From an uncultured Gemmiger sp. (lineage in GTDB: Bacteria; Bacillota; Clostridia; Oscillospirales; Ruminococcaceae): a DNA stretch of 61,351 nucleotides. The DNA is taken from NCBI GenBank assembly GCA_944388105.1, contig CALXHN010000003.1, positions 1 to 61,351 of the forward strand. Direction: 5' to 3'. Position 1 is the stretch's first letter. Each line of letters opens with the position of its first letter. Below are positions 50,964-59,685 of the stretch, in pieces. The position numbers were made by a program, and so were the translations under genes. The notes under the pieces are model-generated. The model was given only the letters and a program-made list of their open reading frames with translations. It was not told where the DNA came from and did not search any database.

Positions 50964-52160
50964 TCAGTGTGCAGCAATGGCATCTGCGATCCGCATGGCA
51001 ACCGCATCCTTGCTTTGCAGCGGCAATGGTTCAGCCCCTTCTTTTGTAATAAGCGTAACCACGTTGGTATCCACGCCAAAGCCAGCTCCCGGCGTCTTGA
51101 GGTTGTTGGCCACGATCATGTCCATATTCTTTTTGTGCAGCTTGACAGAGGAATTTTCCAGGAGATGCTCCGTCTCCATGGAAAATCCGCACACAAATAA
51201 ACCTTCCGGTTTGTGGGCTCCAACCCAGGCCAGAATATCCTGTGTGCGTTCCAGCTTGAGGGAAAGTTCCCCATCGGACTTCTTGATCTTCTCGTCCGCC
51301 ACTTCCGCAGGCCGGTAATCCGCCACCGCAGCGGCCATGACCAGTGCATCTGCTCCCATGGCATATTTTTTGACGCCCTCAAACAGGTCCTGCGCCGTGG
51401 TAAAAGGAACAGTCTTCACAAAAGGTACCGGCCGCAGGGCGGTCTGTGCCGTCAGCAGTGTGACATCCGCTCCGCGCAGCATACAGGCACGGGCAATGGC
51501 ATAGCCCATCTTTCCGGTGGAGTGGTTGGTGATGTAGCGTACCGGATCCATGGGCTCACTGGTGGCCCCGGCCGTCACCACTACCTTTTTCCCGGCCAGA
51601 TCCTTCCGGCAGACCAGTTCCCGGTCGATATAGTCGATCAGGACCTGCTCCTCCGGTAGGCGCCCGCTGCCGACATCTCCGCATGCCAGCATGCCGGAAC
51701 CCGAGGGGATGACAGTGAAACCGTACCGCTGCAAAGTTGCAATATTATCCTGGGTAATGGGATTTTCCAGCATATGGGTATTCATGGCAGGGGCCACCAG
51801 TTTGGAGCAGGTTGCCGCCAGCGTCACGGTCGTGAGCATATCATCTGCCAGACCGTGCGCCAGTTTTGCGATGACGTTGGCCGTGGCCGGTGCAATCAGC
51901 ATCAGATCTGCTGCATTGGCCAAAGAAACATGAGCCACATCGTATTGGAAGTTGCGGTCAAAAGTATCCACGATGCACCGGCGGTTGGTCAGCGTTTCAA
52001 AGACCAGTGGCGCAATGAATTCAGTGGCGTGTTTCGTCATCAGTACATGCACAGCAGCCCCCCGTTTGGCGAGTGCATGTGCCACATTGGGCATTTTATA
52101 AGCAGCAATGCCGCCCGCGATCCCCAGCACGATTGTTTTGCCCTGCAGGTCTTTTTCCAT
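50964..52160 (-). CDS. coaBC: Bifunctional phosphopantothenoylcysteine decarboxylase/synthase CoaBC
   Basis: A 398-residue fused enzyme of coenzyme A synthesis. The N-terminal CoaC flavoprotein has GIAGGIAAYK, the active-site histidine in DVAHVSLA, the PAMNTHM substrate motif and SGMLACGDVGSGRLPE with its catalytic cysteine. The C-terminal CoaB synthetase (from about 188) has VVVTAGATSEPMDPVRYITN and AAVADYRP. Both halves are complete. GGGAGG precedes the ATG at 52158-52160. It diverges from coaX, the pathway's first enzyme. Confidence 0.96.
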   Translation of the reverse strand: MEKDLQGKTIVLGIAGGIAAYKMPNVAHALAKRGAAVHVLMTKHATEFIAPLVFETLTNRRCIVDTFDRNFQYDVAHVSLANAADLMLIAPATANVIAKLAHGLADDMLTTVTLAATCSKLVAPAMNTHMLENPITQDNIATLQRYGFTVIPSGSGMLACGDVGSGRLPEEQVLIDYIDRELVCRKDLAGKKVVVTAGATSEPMDPVRYITNHSTGKMGYAIARACMLRGADVTLLTAQTALRPVPFVKTVPFTTAQDLFEGVKKYAMGADALVMAAAVADYRPAEVADEKIKKSDGELSLKLERTQDILAWVGAHKPEGLFVCGFSMETEHLLENSSVKLHKKNMDMIVANNLKTPGAGFGVDTNVVTLITKEGAEPLPLQSKDAVAMRIADAIAAH

Positions 52161-52212
52161 GATGCGGTCCTCCCGTTTGAATCACTTCGATAGAGTTTGA
52201 ATGCCGGAATTT

Positions 52213-52240
52213 ATTATAGGTTGGTTTGACTTCATTGTAA
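52213..52240 (-). promoter_or_regulatory. Promoter of coaBC
   Basis: Minus strand TTACAA (52235-52240), 16-base spacer, TATAAT (52213-52218). It overlaps the coaX promoter by 15 bp. Confidence 0.65.
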
Positions 52241-52253
52241 AGGCTGGTATAAT
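52226..52253 (+). promoter_or_regulatory. Promoter of coaX
   Basis: TTGACT (52226-52231), 16-base spacer, TATAAT (52248-52253). Confidence 0.8.
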
Positions 52254-52285
52254 CAGATTATATCACACGGAAACGGGGTTCGCAC

Positions 52286-53053
52286 ATGATTTTGGCAGTG
52301 GACATCGGCAACACCAACATTTGTATCGGAGGGCTGGACGGGCAGAAGCTGCTGTTTGCCTTCCGCATGGTCACCCGCCCCCGGTGTACACCGGACGAAT
52401 ATACCGCCGAACTCCGGTTTCTTTTGCGGCGCGTGGGCTTTCATACCAATGAATGCTCCGGCGCTATTTTATGCAGCGTGGTTCCGGGGTTGAGTGAGGC
52501 TCTCGCACAGGCGGTTTTTCGCCTGACAGGCTGCGAGCCGCTGCGAGTAAGCCACACCTTGGACACCGGGCTGGTCTTTGACGTGGAATCTCCCGAGAGA
52601 GTCGGTCAGGATCGCATTGCCGACGCGGCAGCTGCAGCCGCCCTCTATCCCCTGCCGTGCATGACAGTGGATCTTGGTACGGCCACCACCTATAATGTCA
52701 TTGATGAGAATGCCCATTTTCTGGGCGGGTTTATTGTTCCCGGCGTTCAGACCAGTCTGCGGGCAATCAGTGCCGGAACGGCACAGCTGCCGCCGATCGC
52801 TCCGGAAAATGCCGACCACCTGATTGGGCGCAATACGGTGGAGTGTCTGAACAGCGGCGCAGTGTTCGGCACCGCTGCCATGATGGAAGGTCTTGCCGAC
52901 CGGGTGGAAGCGGAATTGGGCCGCCCCTTGACCGTAGTGGCTACAGGAGGTCTTGCCAGAGGGATCATTCCCTGCTGCCGCCGCAAGGTCTTGTATGATG
53001 CCGATCTTTTGTTCAAAGGACTGGAAGTCCTGTACCGACGCGCCAATTCGTAA
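52286..53053 (+). CDS. coaX: Type III pantothenate kinase
   Basis: A 255-residue CoaX-type kinase that phosphorylates pantothenate and is insensitive to feedback by CoA. It has the ASKHA motifs DIGNTNICIG (5-14), PDEYTAELR, the central GQDRIADAAAA and DLGTATTYN, GGFIVPGVQ, and the end TGGLARGI. Length matches the family. It is read divergently from coaBC, so two steps of CoA synthesis share one regulatory region. Confidence 0.95.
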   Translation: MILAVDIGNTNICIGGLDGQKLLFAFRMVTRPRCTPDEYTAELRFLLRRVGFHTNECSGAILCSVVPGLSEALAQAVFRLTGCEPLRVSHTLDTGLVFDVESPERVGQDRIADAAAAAALYPLPCMTVDLGTATTYNVIDENAHFLGGFIVPGVQTSLRAISAGTAQLPPIAPENADHLIGRNTVECLNSGAVFGTAAMMEGLADRVEAELGRPLTVVATGGLARGIIPCCRRKVLYDADLLFKGLEVLYRRANS

Positions 53054-53068
53054 ATTATTCACGTACGC

Positions 53069-53107
53069 AAAACCGGTGTACGGTCAATTGACCGCCCACC
53101 GGTTTTT
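53069..53107. terminator. Bidirectional terminator between coaX and the esterase
   Basis: AAAACCGGTG (53069-53078) pairs with CACCGGTTTT (53097-53106), and the inner palindrome GGTCAATTGACC (53082-53093) extends it. T-runs lie on both outer sides. Confidence 0.85.
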
Positions 53108-53119
53108 GTTTTCCTTGAT

Positions 53120-53881
53120 TCACGGACGGCCCAGCGTCATATCCAGGAAGTACGGCCACTGCTTTTGCCACCAGGGCCAGTCATGAGAAACATCAGTACC
53201 CCAGATGTCCACGATGGGATGGATGCCCTTGCTTTCCAGGATATCCCGCAGTTCCCGGGTGGACGCCAGAAGTTCATCTTCCCAGGCTCCCTGCCCGCAG
53301 CACATGATAAATTTATCTGCTTTGGCAAAGAGCTCATAATACGGATGCTGTGCCGGGAAGTTGCGCATATAATCGCAGGGACTGTTTGCGTACACCAGGT
53401 CGTCCATATAGTTGCCGAAGAACATCCGGGACGAGTAAATGCCGCTGAGGGCGATGGTCCCATTGAACAAGTCCGGCCTGCGCAGATAGAAATTGACCGC
53501 GTGAGCTGCCCCCATACTGGCACCGCCGGTCAGGATGCGCCCGGTGTGGTCCGGACCGCACTCCCGGTTGATTTCCAGAATACGGGGAACCAGTTCGTCA
53601 CAAATGTAATGATACCACCGTTCATGCTGTTCGATACGCGGGCGGCAGGGGCCGGGATTGTCCCAGCTTTCTCCATCAATGCTGTCGGCACAGATGATTT
53701 GCAGTTTTCCGGCATCGATCCAGGGAGCGGCGATGTCGCACATACCCCGGTCCTCCCAGTCATAAAAGCGTCCGCACTGGCACGGGAAAATCAAAATCGG
53801 CCGGCCGGTATGGCCGTAGACCTTGAATTCCATCTCGCGTCCCAGACAATGGCTGTACTCCTTGTAATAACGTACCTGCAT
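53120..53881 (-). CDS. Putative esterase (PF00756-like alpha/beta hydrolase)
   Basis: A 253-residue alpha/beta hydrolase of the esterase D/CE1-like family. The nucleophile is in GGASMGAAHAVNF near residue 120, and the catalytic histidine probably in TDVSHDWPWW near 234. There is no signal peptide, so it acts inside the cell. It starts MQVRYYKEYSHCLGREMEF and has GGAAGGAAG upstream. It follows the DUF218 gene by 57 bp with a long inverted repeat in between. The substrate is unknown. Confidence 0.83.
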   Translation of the reverse strand: MQVRYYKEYSHCLGREMEFKVYGHTGRPILIFPCQCGRFYDWEDRGMCDIAAPWIDAGKLQIICADSIDGESWDNPGPCRPRIEQHERWYHYICDELVPRILEINRECGPDHTGRILTGGASMGAAHAVNFYLRRPDLFNGTIALSGIYSSRMFFGNYMDDLVYANSPCDYMRNFPAQHPYYELFAKADKFIMCCGQGAWEDELLASTRELRDILESKGIHPIVDIWGTDVSHDWPWWQKQWPYFLDMTLGRP

Positions 53882-53898
53882 GTTTCTTCCTTCCTTGG

Positions 53899-53934
53899 CA
53901 GGATGCCGGTCGGAAAATTCCGACCGGCATCCTG
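53899..53934. repeat. 17-bp perfect inverted repeat
   Basis: CAGGATGCCGGTCGGAA (53899-53915) is followed after two A by its exact reverse complement (53918-53934). No T-run follows on the minus strand, so it is more likely an RNA-stabilising or processing hairpin between two genes than a terminator. Confidence 0.85.
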
Positions 53935-53938
53935 TTGT

Positions 53939-54799
53939 TCACTTATAAAAAAACTTTTTATTCAGGCTCAAAATTCCGACCATGTTCTGCATCAGACCAC
54001 TTTCGGAAGAGCGGAACACCCAATAATATAATACCGCAAAGACTTCCCGCAGATAGCAGGTTGGAATGCTGCGCAGCGGAATGCCCGCAGGCAAGGCAGA
54101 CACATCGGTAAAACCGGCCATCTGCGCATATTTGCCGCCACGGTAGCAGTGAAAAGCATTGGTCACATAAACAATCGGCTGCGCCGCATCAATGCCACGC
54201 TGTTCCAGGATCTGACGCGCAAATGCAAAGTTTTCTTCGGTGGAAGTGGACTTTGTCTCCGCTACCACACGATCCGGAGAAAGGCCTTTTTCGATCAGAT
54301 ACTTCCGCATAGCCTGCCCTTCCGGAACCCATTCATCTCTGCCTTGTCCGCCGGTAGTGATCACCAGGGTATCCGGGTGCGCCAATGCGAACTCATAAGC
54401 CTTGTCCAGCCGGTAGCGCAGCAGAAGGCTGGGTTTGTCCCGGCGAAGACCGGCACCCAGCACGATCACGACCTTTTCATTCCCCGCAGGAGGATTGGCA
54501 TATCCGCTGCAAGCCACAAAAACCAGCATGCCGGCATAAAACACCGCACCGCAGATCAGAATTCCCAGCACAATGCGTCCAGTCAACGACCCGGTGAACC
54601 AGGCATTCAACCGACGATGCCAGACAGCATATCCGCAGCAGGCGGCCGTCAGGATCCAGACGATCAGATTGCCCATGTTAAAATTGCTGGTAAATACCAG
54701 CATGACCGAATAAAACAGCATGAATCCGGCCAAAAGATATAAGAAAATCTGCAAAAGAACTCCTTTACGGAACATACATTCAGTGCTGGGCGATTTCAT
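53939..54799 (-). CDS. YdcF/SanA-like DUF218 membrane protein
   Basis: A 286-residue protein with three or four N-terminal hydrophobic segments (to about 100) and a DUF218 domain (about 105-255) marked by VIVLGAGLRRDKPS, TTGGQGRDE, ESTSTEEN-like KSTSTEENF and VTNAFHCYRG. DUF218 proteins are linked to envelope and vancomycin-barrier functions, but the reaction is not settled. The ATG at 54797-54799 has GGAG six bases upstream and overlaps deoB by 20 bp; a TTG at 54754 with AAAGGAG five bases upstream is an equally good alternative. Confidence 0.8.
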   Translation of the reverse strand: MKSPSTECMFRKGVLLQIFLYLLAGFMLFYSVMLVFTSNFNMGNLIVWILTAACCGYAVWHRRLNAWFTGSLTGRIVLGILICGAVFYAGMLVFVACSGYANPPAGNEKVVIVLGAGLRRDKPSLLLRYRLDKAYEFALAHPDTLVITTGGQGRDEWVPEGQAMRKYLIEKGLSPDRVVAETKSTSTEENFAFARQILEQRGIDAAQPIVYVTNAFHCYRGGKYAQMAGFTDVSALPAGIPLRSIPTCYLREVFAVLYYWVFRSSESGLMQNMVGILSLNKKFFYK

Positions 54800-55958
54800 T
54801 CCAGACTCCGCATCCCGCCACATCTGCCTTTATGCCCAGCGACTGGCAAACGGTGTCGGCAATGGTTCCAAAGCTGTACCGTGTGCCCAAATCAACGCCT
54901 TTGCGCACACCGGGGCCATATACCAGGTAAGGCACATACTCTCTGGTATGGTCGGTGGTCTTGGTGTAGGAAGGGTCACAGCCATGATCGGCGGTAATCA
55001 TTAGAACATCATCCGGCCGCATCCGCTGCATGAATCGAGGAAGCCATGCGTCAAACTCTGCGGTAGCTGCAGCGTAACCCGCCACATCCCGACGGTGACC
55101 ATACAGCATATCAAAATCGACCAGATTCACGAATGCCAGACCGGTAAAATCCCGGTCTGCCAGATCCAGCGTCACCTGCAGTCCTTCGGTGTTTCCGCTG
55201 GTGCGGATGGTTTCCCCTACGCCCTGGCCTGCAAAAATATCGTGAATCTTGCCGACGCCAATTGTCTGCATTCCTGCAGCCAGAATCTTGTCCAGCATCG
55301 TCTCTGCCGGCGGCTTGAGAGAATAATCATGCCGGCGCGGCGTGCGGGTAAAGTCATCTGCGCAGGTACCCACAAAAGGACGGGCGATGACACGGCCCAC
55401 ACCATAAGGGCCTTTCAGCATATCCCGGGCAACTTCACAGATCCGGTACAGCTTGTCGATGGGGACAAGATCCTCGTGCGCAGCAATCTGGAACACGCTG
55501 TCCGCCGAGGTGTATACAATCAGTGCACCTGTCTTCAGATGCTCCTCCCCATAATCGTGAATGACCTGCGTGCCGGAGTATGGCTTATTGCACAGCACCT
55601 TATATCCGGTGCGGGCCGTAAACTCCTCCAGCACTTCCTTTGGAAAGCCGTTCGGGAATGTGGGCAGAGGTGTTGAAGAGAGCAATCCGGCAATTTCCCA
55701 ATGTCCGATGGTGGTATCTTTTCCGGCACTGGCTTCCCGCAGACGGGCATAACACCCCACAGGAGCCTCCACGGAGGACCGGCAGGTCACACCTTCAATA
55801 TTGAACAGACCAAGAGCGGAGAGCGTATCTGCTTTGCAGTTGGGATGACCGGAAATTGCAGCCAGCGTGTTGGTACCGGTGTCCCCAAAAGCAGCGGCAT
55901 CCGGCTCAGCCCCGATGCCGAAACTGTCAAGGACGATCAAGAACACACGTTTTGCCAT
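54780..55958 (-). CDS. deoB: Phosphopentomutase
   Basis: A 392-residue metalloenzyme of the alkaline phosphatase superfamily that interconverts ribose-1- and ribose-5-phosphate (and the deoxy forms) in nucleoside salvage. It shows VLDSFGIGAEPDA with the metal aspartate, GKDTTIGHWE around the phosphorylated threonine, VNLVDFDMLYGHRRD and TADHGCDPS. The start ATG at 55956-55958 has AAAAGGAG upstream. It leads a deoB-DUF218-esterase unit. Confidence 0.95.
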   Translation of the reverse strand: MAKRVFLIVLDSFGIGAEPDAAAFGDTGTNTLAAISGHPNCKADTLSALGLFNIEGVTCRSSVEAPVGCYARLREASAGKDTTIGHWEIAGLLSSTPLPTFPNGFPKEVLEEFTARTGYKVLCNKPYSGTQVIHDYGEEHLKTGALIVYTSADSVFQIAAHEDLVPIDKLYRICEVARDMLKGPYGVGRVIARPFVGTCADDFTRTPRRHDYSLKPPAETMLDKILAAGMQTIGVGKIHDIFAGQGVGETIRTSGNTEGLQVTLDLADRDFTGLAFVNLVDFDMLYGHRRDVAGYAAATAEFDAWLPRFMQRMRPDDVLMITADHGCDPSYTKTTDHTREYVPYLVYGPGVRKGVDLGTRYSFGTIADTVCQSLGIKADVAGCGVWNEIAQH

Positions 55959-56014
55959 GGTTTTTCTCCTTTTCAATGCAATGGCGGGAAAATCTTTCCC
56001 AAACTATACAGGCT

Positions 56015-56043
56015 ATTATACATGAATTTCCTTAAAAAGTAAA
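56015..56043 (-). promoter_or_regulatory. Promoter of deoB
   Basis: Minus strand TTTACT (56038-56043), 17-base spacer, TATAAT (56015-56020). Confidence 0.65.
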
Positions 56044-56111
56044 ACCATGGGCGGCTTTGGCTGCTAAGTGCAAAAAATGGGCAAAATTTTGTGCAAGTTT
56101 TCATGTTTGGC

Positions 56112-56140
56112 TTGTCGAGGCGAAAGATTTGTATTATAAT
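56112..56140 (+). promoter_or_regulatory. Promoter of pyk-luxS
   Basis: TTGTCG (56112-56117), 17-base spacer, TATAAT (56135-56140), about 50 bp before the pyk start. Confidence 0.75.
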
Positions 56141-56188
56141 AAGCCCGTATGTATACAATACTCTTATTTGAAACGGAGAAATTGAGAT

Positions 56189-57934
56189 ATGCGTAAGACT
56201 AAGATCGTTTGCACGCTTGGCCCTTCCACCGATAAGGGCGATGTGCTGCGTCAGCTGATTGAAAACGGCATGAACGTGGCACGCTTTAACTTTTCCCACG
56301 GTGACTATGATGAACACCGCGGCCGCTTTGAAAAGCTGAAGGCGCTCCGCACCGAACTGGGGTTGCCGGTGGCTGCCATGCTGGACACCAAGGGCCCCGA
56401 GATCCGTCTGGGCACCTTCAAAAACGGTTCCGAAAAGCTGGTGACCGGCCAGAAGTTCACGCTGACCAGCCGTGAGGTAGAGGGCACCAATGAAATCTGC
56501 TCCATCACCTACAAGGAACTGCCGCACGACGTGCAGCCCGGCGGTCACATTATGCTGGATGACGGTCTGATCAGCCTGCGCATTGAGAATGTTACCGATA
56601 CCGACATCAGCTGCGTTGTTGAAAACGATGGCATCATCAAGACCAAGAAAGGCGTCAACGTTCCCGGTGTCCATCTTTCTATGCCCTATATGAGTCAGCG
56701 TGACAAGCAGGACATCACTTTCGGTGCCGAACAAGGCTTCGATCTGGTTTCCGCCAGCTTTACCCGCTGCGCTGCCGACATCATGGAGATCCGTCACCTG
56801 CTGGACGACTGCCACTCCAACATGAAGATCATCGCCAAGATTGAGAACCAGGAAGGCGTGGACAATATCGATGAGATCCTGGCTGTTGCCGACGGCATCA
56901 TGGTCGCTCGCGGCGACATGGGCGTTGAGATTGATTTTGCCGAGATTCCCTCTATCCAGAAGCACCTGATCGACCGGACCATGGCTTGCGGCAAGGTAGT
57001 TATCACTGCCACGCAGATGCTGGACTCCATGATCTCCAACCCCCGCCCCACCCGTGCCGAGATTACTGACGTTGCCAACGCCATTTACGACGGTTCTTCC
57101 GCTGTCATGCTCAGTGGCGAGACCGCTGCCGGCAAATATCCCGTGGCTGCCCTGAAGGCTATGGTCGCCATTGCCGAGACCACCGAGGCCGATGCCAGCT
57201 ACAACAGCCTGGTGCACCACGCCCAGGCCGATGAAAGCCGCTTGAGTGTAAGCGCTGCTGTTTGCCACGCTGCCTGCACCACTGCTTCCGACATTCACGC
57301 CAGCGCCATCATCACCGTTTCCAAGAGCGGCGAAACCGCTCGCCTGCTGAGCCGGTATCGCCCTGCCACTCCCATCGTGGCCTGCGTGCTGGATGAACAG
57401 GTACAGCGTCAGCTGAACATCCACTGGGGCATTACCCCGCTGGTTATGCCGTACGCCAACTCCACCGACGAACTGATCAGCAAGTCTGTGGAATGCGCCG
57501 TTGACGCTGGTCTTGTCCAGCCCGGCAGTATGGCTGTGGTGACCGCCGGTGTTCCCGTGGGTGTTTCCGGCACCACCAATATGATCAAGGTCCACCTGGT
57601 AGGCGACAGCCTCCTGACCGGCGTGGGCATCGGCGGCAAGAATGCCAAAGGCACTGTCTGTGTCTGCCGCACCGCTGCCGAAGTGTCTACCAAGTTCAAG
57701 CCCGGCCAGATTCTTGTCGTTCCTCATACCAACAACGATATGCTGCCTTATATCCGTCAGGCTGCTGGTGTTATCACCGAAGAAGCCGGTACCAACAGCC
57801 ACGCCGCTATCGTTGCCCTGACCCTGGGCAAGGCAGTCATCGTCGGTGCGCTGGGCGCCACCCGTACCCTGCATGACGGCATGAACATTTCCCTGGATTG
57901 CCAGCACGGCGTTGTCCAGATGATGATGGAGTGA
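56189..57934 (+). CDS. pyk: Pyruvate kinase with C-terminal PEP-utiliser domain
   Basis: A 581-residue glycolytic enzyme that converts PEP and ADP to pyruvate and ATP. RFNFSHGDYDEH (substrate and metal), LDTKGPEIRLG, ARGDMGVEI and TATQMLDSM are intact. After the allosteric C domain comes an extra domain of about 100 residues with AGTNSHAAIVALTLGKAVI, the swivelling PEP-utiliser domain found in Bacillus and many Clostridia. Codons are strongly biased to C-ending forms, as expected for high expression. The luxS start is six bases after its stop. Confidence 0.97.
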   Translation: MRKTKIVCTLGPSTDKGDVLRQLIENGMNVARFNFSHGDYDEHRGRFEKLKALRTELGLPVAAMLDTKGPEIRLGTFKNGSEKLVTGQKFTLTSREVEGTNEICSITYKELPHDVQPGGHIMLDDGLISLRIENVTDTDISCVVENDGIIKTKKGVNVPGVHLSMPYMSQRDKQDITFGAEQGFDLVSASFTRCAADIMEIRHLLDDCHSNMKIIAKIENQEGVDNIDEILAVADGIMVARGDMGVEIDFAEIPSIQKHLIDRTMACGKVVITATQMLDSMISNPRPTRAEITDVANAIYDGSSAVMLSGETAAGKYPVAALKAMVAIAETTEADASYNSLVHHAQADESRLSVSAAVCHAACTTASDIHASAIITVSKSGETARLLSRYRPATPIVACVLDEQVQRQLNIHWGITPLVMPYANSTDELISKSVECAVDAGLVQPGSMAVVTAGVPVGVSGTTNMIKVHLVGDSLLTGVGIGGKNAKGTVCVCRTAAEVSTKFKPGQILVVPHTNNDMLPYIRQAAGVITEEAGTNSHAAIVALTLGKAVIVGALGATRTLHDGMNISLDCQHGVVQMMME

Positions 57935-57940
57935 TCAAAG

Positions 57941-58399
57941 ATGGAACGCATCGCCAGCTTTTGCGTTGATCATACGACTTTGATGTCCGGCATGTATCTT
58001 TCCCGTCAGGATGGCGAGGTCCGCACCTGGGACGTACGGATGAAGCGGCCGAACCAGGGAGATTACCTTTCCCCTGCCGCTGCACATACGATAGAACACT
58101 TGTTCGCCACTTATGCCCGCAACAGCCGCTGGAGTGATCATGTGGTCTATGTGGGTCCCATGGGATGCCTGACTGGTTTTTATCTGCTGACCCAGGGAAT
58201 GACCGATGCCGAGGCTTTGGAGCTGACCACCGATGCCTTTGCCTGGATGGCAGAGTATGACGGCCCCATTCCCGGGGCAAGCGAAACCGAATGCGGCAAC
58301 TACCGTTTGATGGATCCCGACGCAGCCCGCAAGGAGTGCGGGGTCATGCTGGCGGTTCTGCGACAGCTGGATGCTGATCATCTCCGGTATCAAAAATAA
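57941..58399 (+). CDS. luxS: S-ribosylhomocysteine lyase LuxS
   Basis: A 152-residue metalloenzyme that cleaves S-ribosylhomocysteine into homocysteine and DPD, the precursor of autoinducer AI-2, in the activated methyl cycle. The metal-binding HTIEH is at residues 49-53, the catalytic cysteine at 76 in GCLTGFY, and the third metal ligand in ETECGNY (C118). All needed residues are present. GGAG lies nine bases upstream, inside the end of pyk, so the two genes are cotranscribed and probably coupled. No mtnN (pfs) gene is nearby. Confidence 0.96.
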   Translation: MERIASFCVDHTTLMSGMYLSRQDGEVRTWDVRMKRPNQGDYLSPAAAHTIEHLFATYARNSRWSDHVVYVGPMGCLTGFYLLTQGMTDAEALELTTDAFAWMAEYDGPIPGASETECGNYRLMDPDAARKECGVMLAVLRQLDADHLRYQK

Positions 58400-58420
58400 G
58401 CAGCCTCATTCATAGTTGAA

Positions 58421-58458
58421 CAGCAGCCGGACGTTGTGTCGTCCGGCCGCTGTTTTTT
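58421..58458 (+). terminator. Intrinsic terminator of pyk-luxS
   Basis: GCCGGAC pairs with GTCCGGC, extended by CAG/CTG, in 58421-58452, followed by six T. Confidence 0.85.
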
Positions 58459-58468
58459 GTGAATTTAT

Positions 58469-58512
58469 AAAAAAGTACCCGCCCGGAAACGAGTCCGGAC
58501 GGGTACTTTTTT
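58469..58512. terminator. Bidirectional terminator between luxS and pta
   Basis: AAAAAAGTACCCG (58469-58481) pairs with CGGGTACTTTTTT (58500-58512), with inner CCGGA/TCCGG. T-runs on both sides serve the convergent genes. Confidence 0.85.
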
Positions 58513-58528
58513 ATGGATGTATTGGAGT

Positions 58529-59494
58529 TCAGATCAACGCCGCGGTGATCAGCGCCATCTTGTAGACCTCTTCGGCATTGCAGCCGCGGGACAGGTCATT
58601 GATGGGAGCATTCAGGCCCTGCAGAATAGGACCGTAAGCCTCAAAACCACCCAGACGCTGTGCGATCTTGTAGCCGATGTTGCCGGCATTGATGTTGGGG
58701 AAGATAAAGGTATTGGCATAACCAGCCACCGGGCTGCCTTTGGCCTTCAGCTGACCAACTTCCGGAGCAACGGCAGCATCAAACTGCAATTCGCCGTCCA
58801 CCTTCATTTCAGGATGTTCAGCCTGGACACGAGCGGTAGCATTGCGCATCTTATCCACGGTCTCGCCCTTGCCGGAGCCCTTGGTGGAGTAGGACAGCAG
58901 TGCCACACGGGGATCAATGCCGAAAATAGAAGCCGTATTGGCAGTCTGGACGGTGATCTCCACGATCTCGTCCTCGGTAGGATCAATGTTGATGGCGCAG
59001 TCACCCATGGCCAGCGTCTCATCACCGCGAACCAGAATGAAGCAAGAGCTGACAGACTTGACACCGGGCTTGCACTTGATCAGCTGCAGGGCGGGGCGAA
59101 CGGTATCGGCGGTGGAGTAAGTGGCGCCGCCCAACAGGCAGTCGGCCTTGCCCATCTTGACCAGCATGGTGCCGAAGTAGTTTCCCTTCGCCATAGCGGC
59201 ACGGCACTGTTCCTCGGTCATTTTGCCCTTGCGCAGCTCGACCATCTTGGAGACCATCTCGTCAAAGCCTTCATAATTGACAGGGTCGATGATTTCGGCG
59301 CCGGTAATATCAAATCCACCCGCTGCAGCGGCTGCCTTGACCTCTTCCGGATTGCCGAGCAGAATAACGTTCAGCACCTTGCCGGCCAGCAGACGACTGG
59401 CTGCGCTCAGGATACGAGCGTCGGGACCCTCGGTGAAAACGATGGTCTTGGGGTTGGCCTTAAGCTGTGTTTCGAAGCGTTCAAAAAGTTCCAT
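58529..59494 (-). CDS. pta: Phosphate acetyltransferase
   Basis: A 321-residue short-form Pta that converts acetyl-CoA and phosphate to acetyl phosphate, the step before acetate and ATP formation. IVFTEGPDARILSAASRLL, MVKMGKADCLLGGATYSTADT, SYSTKGSGKGE and FPNINAGNIGYKI are family signatures. There is no DRTGG regulatory domain, as usual in Firmicutes. The ATG at 59492-59494 follows CGGAGGTACAGT; a frame 20 codons longer is not supported. No ackA gene is adjacent. Confidence 0.95.
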   Translation of the reverse strand: MELFERFETQLKANPKTIVFTEGPDARILSAASRLLAGKVLNVILLGNPEEVKAAAAAGGFDITGAEIIDPVNYEGFDEMVSKMVELRKGKMTEEQCRAAMAKGNYFGTMLVKMGKADCLLGGATYSTADTVRPALQLIKCKPGVKSVSSCFILVRGDETLAMGDCAINIDPTEDEIVEITVQTANTASIFGIDPRVALLSYSTKGSGKGETVDKMRNATARVQAEHPEMKVDGELQFDAAVAPEVGQLKAKGSPVAGYANTFIFPNINAGNIGYKIAQRLGGFEAYGPILQGLNAPINDLSRGCNAEEVYKMALITAALI

Positions 59495-59568
59495 ACTGTA
59501 CCTCCGATTCTTTCGCCGCTCTGCCGTTTGTCGGTACGGCACACGGCGCTGCATCTTCTTACAGAGTG

Positions 59569-59596
59569 ATTATAGCACCAATTTTGCTGCCTGCAA
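59569..59596 (-). promoter_or_regulatory. Promoter of pta
   Basis: Minus strand TTGCAG (59591-59596), 16-base spacer, TATAAT (59569-59574). Confidence 0.7.
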
Positions 59597-59685
59597 AGGG
59601 GGCTCCGCCCCGATTCGTGCAAATATTGCTCATTTTTAGGGGTCATACCACAAAAAAAGCAAAATATATTACAAAGTTAAGAAAA

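Noticed and set aside
55973..57907. A 644-codon open frame antisense to pyk.
   Set aside because: It mirrors the strong third-position C bias of pyk; the product has no recognisable domain and low-complexity Gly/His/Asn make-up.
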